Of a stretch of 64,000 nt of DNA, positions 60,128 to 64,000 are shown piece by piece (position 1 is the first letter of the stretch; the number at the start of each line of letters is the position of its first letter). The notes under the pieces are model-generated. The model was given only the letters and a program-made list of their open reading frames with translations, ran no database searches and was not told the DNA's origin. The position numbers and the translations under genes are program-made. This DNA comes from Hungatella sp. (GTDB taxonomy: Bacteria; Bacillota; Clostridia; Lachnospirales; Lachnospiraceae). The stretch is from assembly GCA_009712635.1 (NCBI GenBank), contig WASS01000022.1, positions 1 to 64,000 of the forward strand, given 5' to 3'.

Positions 60128-61798
60128 ATGGAAGAGAACCGTAGAAACAGGAAAACAATTGTAATTGGACATAAAAACCCGGATACAGATTCCATTTGTT
60201 CAGCTGTCTGTTATGCCAACTTAAAAAGGCTGCTGACAAAGGAAGATTATCAGCCGGGAAGAGCTGGTCGGGTGAATGAAGAAACCCAGTTCGTACTTAA
60301 TTATTTTGGAGTTGAGCCTCCGGAACTGATTGAGAATGTAAAGACCCAGGTGCTGGATATTGAGATAAGGGAGACCCGTGGGGTAAAGAAAAACCTGTCT
60401 TTGAAAAATGCCTGGAATTTAATGCAGGAGGCCAATGCTGTCACCATTCCTGCTGTGACTGACGATGGAATGTTAGAGGGGCTTATCACAGTGGGTGATA
60501 TTGCAAAGTCCTATATGAATGTGTATGACAGCAGTATTTTATCGAAAGCCAATACTCAGTATGCCAACATTGTGGAGACTTTAGAAGGAAATATGGTGGT
60601 TGGTGATGTCGGCGATTATTTTAACAACGGAAAGGTATTAATTGCTGCAGCCAATCCTGACATGATGGAATACTATATCGCCAAAGGTGATCTGGTTATT
60701 TTAGGAAACCGCTATGAATCCCAGCTGTGTGCCATTGAGATGGAAGCAGCCTGCATTATTGTCTGTGAAGGTGCTGCCGTATCCATGACCATAAAGAAGC
60801 TTGCCCAGGAGCGGGGGTGCGCAGTTATGACAACTCCGTATGATACCTATACCGCTGCCCGTCTGGTAAATCAGAGTATTCCTATCAGCTATTTTATGAA
60901 AACAGACGGACTGATTACCTTCGAAGTAGAGGATTATATTGACGATATTAAAGATGTAATGGCCAGCAAACGCCACCGTGATTTCCCTGTTCTTGATAAG
61001 AATGGAAAGTACAAAGGAATGATATCCCGTAGAAACCTTCTTGGTGCCAAAGGAAAACGTCTGATTCTGGTTGACCATAATGAGCGGTCCCAGGCTGTTG
61101 AGGGAATGGAAAGTGCTGAGGTGCTGGAGATTATTGATCACCACAGACTTGGAACTGTGGAGACCATAGCCCCGGTATTCTTCCGCAACCAGCCGGTTGG
61201 CTGTACCGCTACGATTATATACCAGATGTATCAGGAAAATCACATGAAGATAGAACCCAAGATAGCCGGTTTATTATGCAGTGCTATCATTTCAGACACG
61301 CTTCTGTTTCGTTCTCCTACCTGCACTGAGGCAGATAAGAGGGCGGCTCTTAATCTTGCAGACATTGCAGGGATTGAGGTGGAAAAATACGCTTCATCCA
61401 TGTTTGCAGCAGGAAGCAATTTAAAAGGAAAAACAGACGGAGAGATTTTCTATCAGGACTTTAAGAAGTTTACATTTGGAAAGGTGAACTTTGGAGTAGG
61501 ACAGATCAGTTCCTTAAATCCAAAGGAACTGGATGAATTAAAAGAGAGAATGCTTCCTTATATGAAAAAGGCCAGAGAGGAGCATGGGGTAGACATGATG
61601 TTCTTTATGCTGACCAATATTCTTACGGAATCCACGGAACTTCTTTGTGAGGGACAGGGTGCGAAACAATTGATTGCAACCGCATTCCGTGCAGAGGATT
61701 CCACTGACAGCGGTGAAGATCATCTGGTTAGTCTTCCTGGTGTTGTATCCAGGAAAAAGCAGCTGATTCCTGGTATTATGCTTGCAGTGCAGGAATAG
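60128..61798 (+). CDS. ppaC: manganese-dependent inorganic pyrophosphatase with CBS and DRTGG domains
   Basis: A 556-aa family II pyrophosphatase that splits pyrophosphate to phosphate. The DHH catalytic domain is interrupted: the first part has GHKNPDTDSICSA (about 14-26), then a regulatory insert (about 75-300) with two CBS domains and a DRTGG domain between them, then VDHNERSQ (about 315-322) and the metal motif IDHHRLG (about 338-344), and a DHHA2 domain at the end. Insert-bearing enzymes are controlled by adenine nucleotides. AAAGGAGG precedes the ATG. Normal length for this class. Confidence 0.95.
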   Translation: MEENRRNRKTIVIGHKNPDTDSICSAVCYANLKRLLTKEDYQPGRAGRVNEETQFVLNYFGVEPPELIENVKTQVLDIEIRETRGVKKNLSLKNAWNLMQEANAVTIPAVTDDGMLEGLITVGDIAKSYMNVYDSSILSKANTQYANIVETLEGNMVVGDVGDYFNNGKVLIAAANPDMMEYYIAKGDLVILGNRYESQLCAIEMEAACIIVCEGAAVSMTIKKLAQERGCAVMTTPYDTYTAARLVNQSIPISYFMKTDGLITFEVEDYIDDIKDVMASKRHRDFPVLDKNGKYKGMISRRNLLGAKGKRLILVDHNERSQAVEGMESAEVLEIIDHHRLGTVETIAPVFFRNQPVGCTATIIYQMYQENHMKIEPKIAGLLCSAIISDTLLFRSPTCTEADKRAALNLADIAGIEVEKYASSMFAAGSNLKGKTDGEIFYQDFKKFTFGKVNFGVGQISSLNPKELDELKERMLPYMKKAREEHGVDMMFFMLTNILTESTELLCEGQGAKQLIATAFRAEDSTDSGEDHLVSLPGVVSRKKQLIPGIMLAVQE

Positions 61799-61813
61799 AG
61801 GGAGGCAGGAATC

Positions 61814-62452
61814 ATGAAAGATAAGAATAACAGAGAGTCCGGGCAGGCGAAGCCATCCGGCAAGACAGACTGGAAGCCTGGAAATATGCTTTATCCAGTA
61901 CCTGCAGTTATGGTGAGCTGTATGCGCCAGGGAGAAAAGCCTAATATCATCACGATAGCCTGGGCCGGGACGATCTGTTCTTCTCCTGCCATGCTGTCCA
62001 TTTCCATCAGGCGGGAGCGCTATTCCTATAATATTATTAAGGAAACCGGTGAGTTTGCTTTGAATCTGGTGACTGCAGATTTAGTTCGGGCAGCAGATTA
62101 CTGCGGTGTGAAATCTGGTAGAGACGTGGATAAATTTGCAGATATGAAATTAACCCCCTGTTCTTTAACAAATATAGGAGTGCCGGGAATCGCAGAAAGC
62201 CCGGTGATTCTCTCCTGTAAAGTTACAGAGATCAAGCCTCTTGGAAGCCATGATCTTTTTCTTGCTGAGGTAGTGGGTGTAACGGTAGATAACCGGTATA
62301 TGGATGAGCAGAACAAATTTCATCTGAATCAGTCCAAACTGATTACTTATTCCCATGGAGAGTATTTTGAACTTGGGAAAAAGGTGGGCACTTTTGGTTA
62401 TTCAGTAAGAAAATCGGATAAGAAGTCAAAGGACAGGAGGAAAAGGAAATGA
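61814..62452 (+). CDS. flavin reductase-like FMN-binding split-barrel protein
   Basis: A 212-aa flavoprotein of the flavin reductase (FlaRed) family. Core motifs: PVPAVMVSC (about 29-37), NIITIAWAGTICSSPAMLSISIR (split, about 45-67) with the flavin-contacting turn, and EFALNLVT (about 80-87). GGGAGG precedes the ATG. The C-terminus is strongly basic. It may reduce a small acceptor or simply carry FMN; the substrate is unknown. It overlaps the kinase gene by ATGA. Confidence 0.88.
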   Translation: MKDKNNRESGQAKPSGKTDWKPGNMLYPVPAVMVSCMRQGEKPNIITIAWAGTICSSPAMLSISIRRERYSYNIIKETGEFALNLVTADLVRAADYCGVKSGRDVDKFADMKLTPCSLTNIGVPGIAESPVILSCKVTEIKPLGSHDLFLAEVVGVTVDNRYMDEQNKFHLNQSKLITYSHGEYFELGKKVGTFGYSVRKSDKKSKDRRKRK

Positions 62453-62982
62453 GAAGAAACCAGAATCTTGACAACATTACCTTAATTGGAATGCCGGCAT
62501 CGGGAAAGAGTACAGTAGGGGTTCTTTTAGCAAAGCGCCTGGGGTATTCCTTTGTTGATGTGGATATCGTAATCCAGGAACAGGAGGGACGGCTGCTAAA
62601 AGAGATTATTGCTGAGGAGGGACAAGAGGGCTTTCTTCATGTAGAGAACAGGGTGAATGCAGAGCTTTCCGTTCATAACAGTGTCATTGCCCCGGGAGGA
62701 AGTGTTATTTACGGAAAGGAAGCCATGGAACATCTGAAAAAGATCAGTACAGTGGTTTATTTAAAACTCAGTTATGAAGCAGTAGAGGAACGGCTTGGTA
62801 ATTTAACAGATCGTGGAGTTGTGCTGAAAGATGGAATGACACTAAAGGATTTGTACGAAGAGCGGATTCCTTATTATGAGCAGTATGCGGATATCACCGT
62901 CGATGAGACCGGGATTGATGCCGGGGGTATCGTTGATTCTCTAAGAAGCATATTGGAAGAACGTTTCGGATTGGAAACATAA
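62449..62982 (+). CDS. shikimate kinase-like protein with altered substrate site
   Basis: A 177-aa P-loop kinase of the shikimate kinase fold, with GMPASGKSTVG (14-24), DVDIVIQ with the substrate-binding Asp (about 37-43) and the late EERIPYYEQYAD (about 140-151). Two usual shikimate contacts differ: the Arg of the F-R-x-x-E motif is replaced (FLHVEN, about 65-70) and the triple-Gly loop reads APGGSV (about 83-88). It could still act on shikimate, but a different small substrate is possible. Translationally coupled to the flavin reductase gene by ATGA. Confidence 0.8.
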   Translation: MRRNQNLDNITLIGMPASGKSTVGVLLAKRLGYSFVDVDIVIQEQEGRLLKEIIAEEGQEGFLHVENRVNAELSVHNSVIAPGGSVIYGKEAMEHLKKISTVVYLKLSYEAVEERLGNLTDRGVVLKDGMTLKDLYEERIPYYEQYADITVDETGIDAGGIVDSLRSILEERFGLET

Positions 62983-62994
62983 TGGAATGAAAGC

Positions 62995-63034
62995 AAGACG
63001 TTGAATTGATAAGATTCTGCGTCTTATTTTATTT
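62995..63034 (+). terminator. terminator after the shikimate kinase-like gene
   Basis: AAGACG (62995-63000) pairs with CGTCTT (63020-63025), and inside it GAAT (63003-63006) with ATTC (63014-63017), followed by ATTTTATTT. Confidence 0.8.
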
Positions 63035-63164
63035 GTACCAGCATATTTATATAAAAAATAAGGCACTAATATTAATTTATTTAACAATTTGATTTATTAT
63101 ATTAAGTGAGTAATTCAAAAATTAACTTATTGATTTTATTATAAGCAATGAGGATTGAAAACTA
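63035..63164. other. AT-rich intergenic stretch
   Basis: About 130 bp of very AT-rich DNA between the terminator and the oppA-type promoter. No gene, hairpin or operator that I can name. Confidence 0.4.
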
Positions 63165-63193
63165 TTGACAAATATATAAAAATATCATAAAGT
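63165..63193 (+). promoter_or_regulatory. promoter of the oligopeptide-binding protein gene
   Basis: A perfect TTGACA (63165-63170), a 17-bp spacer and TAAAGT (63188-63193). Confidence 0.7.
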
Positions 63194-63210
63194 TATAGAA
63201 AATTAAGACT

Positions 63211-63257
63211 AAGGCGTCTGAACAGAAAATAATTCTGCCAGATGCCTTTATTTTTTT
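63211..63257 (+). terminator. terminator-like attenuator in the oppA-type leader
   Basis: AAGGCGTCTG (63211-63220) pairs with CAGATGCCTT (63239-63248), one G-U, with an inner AGAA/TTCT pairing and a following TATTTTTTT. It starts about ten bases after the predicted transcription start and ends 29 bp before the start codon, so it would stop transcripts before the gene unless bypassed. Confidence 0.75.
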
Positions 63258-63285
63258 AAATTTAATTGAATTGGGAGGTAATTAA

Positions 63286-64000
63286 ATGAAGAAAGCCATG
63301 AAAAAAATGGTGTCACTGGGGATATCCGGATTAATGGTCTGGTCGTTAACCGCTTGCGGGAACTCCAAACCTGCGGCTCCGGTCTCAGGCACAACCCAGG
63401 CTGCGGCGGAGACGAAGGCGGCGGAAGCAGCAAAAGCAAATGCATTAAACGTACATATCGATGTGGAGGTTGCTTCCATGGACCCCCAGATAGCCACAGA
63501 TGGAACCTCATTCGAAGTAATTGCGGATACTACGGATGGCCTTTATGAGCTGGATGCAGACGGAAATCCGGTTCCAGCATTGGCAGAGAGTGTGGATAAA
63601 AGTGCAGATGGGCTGACTCTTACCTATCATTTAAGGGATGCAAAATGGTCCAATGGAACACCTGTTACAGCTAAGGATTTTGTATTTGCATGGAGAAGGG
63701 CAGTAAATCCTGTAACAGCAAGTGAATACGCTTTTATTGTTGGAATCGCTGGGATTAAAAACGCAGATGCAGTGTCTTCTGGTGAAAAACCGTTAGAAGA
63801 ACTGGGAGTAACTGCGGTTGATGATAAGACACTGAAAGTAGAACTTGACGTTCCGGTGCCATTTTTTGAATCTTTAATGGCTTTCCCAACCTTCTATCCG
63901 GTAAATGAAGAATTTTTCACCAAGTGTGGAGATCAGTATGCAAGTACACCGGATACGCTGCTGTCAAACGGACCATTTAAGATTACCGCCTATGAGCCGG
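63286..64000 (+). CDS. oligopeptide ABC transporter binding lipoprotein (OppA-like), cut by the window end
   Basis: The first 238 codons of a binding protein of the SBP_bac_5 family; the gene runs past position 64000. GGGAGG precedes the ATG. The lipoprotein signal is MKKAMKKM, a hydrophobic core and LTACG with the lipidated Cys at residue 24, then an Ala-rich linker. Family motifs: MDPQIATDGTSFEV (about 65-78), ADTTDGLYELD (about 80-90), LRDAKWSNGTPVTAKDFVFAWRRAV (split, about 116-140) and SNGPFKI (about 228-234). It binds peptides outside the cell for import. The usual permease and ATPase genes probably follow beyond the window. Confidence 0.93.
   Translation, partial: MKKAMKKMVSLGISGLMVWSLTACGNSKPAAPVSGTTQAAAETKAAEAAKANALNVHIDVEVASMDPQIATDGTSFEVIADTTDGLYELDADGNPVPALAESVDKSADGLTLTYHLRDAKWSNGTPVTAKDFVFAWRRAVNPVTASEYAFIVGIAGIKNADAVSSGEKPLEELGVTAVDDKTLKVELDVPVPFFESLMAFPTFYPVNEEFFTKCGDQYASTPDTLLSNGPFKITAYEP

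Noticed and set aside
60701-61243. 180-codon minus-strand frame inside ppaC
   Set aside because: Shadow of the pyrophosphatase CBS-DRTGG region; no ribosome site and no family resemblance.

Overview
The window looks like chromosomal DNA of an endospore-forming, anaerobic Firmicute, most probably a Lachnospiraceae member of the Lacrimispora / Clostridium cluster XIVa kind. The clues are moderately AT-rich DNA, strong AGGAGG-type ribosome binding sites, FabK in place of FabI, spore-related genes (YyaC, SpmA), a family II pyrophosphatase, YesM/YesN-type sugar two-component genes, and gene families typical of that group (TIGR03905 TSCPD protein, DUF5711, fused AccD-AccA). This placement rests on gene content only; no database search was possible.

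Layout. 0-0.8 kb: seven tRNA genes (Asp, Val, Thr, Tyr, initiator Met, Phe, Lys) and a terminator. 0.8-3.3 kb: a small unknown gene, an Orn/Lys/Arg-type decarboxylase and a guanylate-kinase-like gene. 3.3-18.5 kb: carbohydrate-uptake genes, namely a ribose-type ABC transporter with a histidine kinase, an AraC-type response regulator and a degenerate two-domain ABC 'ATPase' (minus strand), then a membrane-bound AraC sensor-regulator, an LplB/YtcP/YtcQ-type transporter and an esterase (plus strand). 18.6-22.2 kb: holB-ricT-tRNA methyltransferase-rsmI, the partner of the 1-3 kb block in other Firmicutes, so the sugar genes appear to split an old housekeeping cluster. 22.2-32.7 kb: a complete type II fatty-acid synthesis operon (fabH, acpP, fabK, fabD, fabG, fabF, accB, fabZ, accC, accDA fusion, FabK-like flavoprotein) with two FabT-like palindromes. 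32.8-35.0 kb: an orphan spmA, a secreted PL9-type pectate lyase and a TSCPD protein.

35.1-41.1 kb is the most interesting part: a divergent LysR regulator and an aromatic-acid decarboxylase operon containing UbiD-type decarboxylase, small zinc-ribbon subunit, SLC13-type permease, UbiX flavin prenyltransferase, LpdD-like chaperone and a type I isopentenyl-diphosphate isomerase. The isomerase would supply the dimethylallyl group that UbiX needs to make prenylated FMN, so the operon seems to encode uptake, catalysis, cofactor synthesis and cofactor-precursor supply together. A well-placed T-N11-A palindrome lies about 64 bp upstream of the predicted start of transcription. A chemoreceptor gene follows directly.

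41-63 kb holds housekeeping and accessory genes: mtnN, an unknown membrane protein behind a 17-bp nested RNA hairpin, pgi, a MocR-type regulator with DUF454 and NimA-like genes, unknown membrane and coiled-coil proteins, yyaC behind a forespore-like promoter, a degenerate MPN-TM-LysM protein, DUF5711, transketolase, glucokinase, a LytTR-DUF3021-ABC exporter module, a Mn-dependent pyrophosphatase, a flavin reductase and a divergent shikimate kinase. The window ends inside an oligopeptide-binding lipoprotein gene whose leader contains a terminator-like hairpin.
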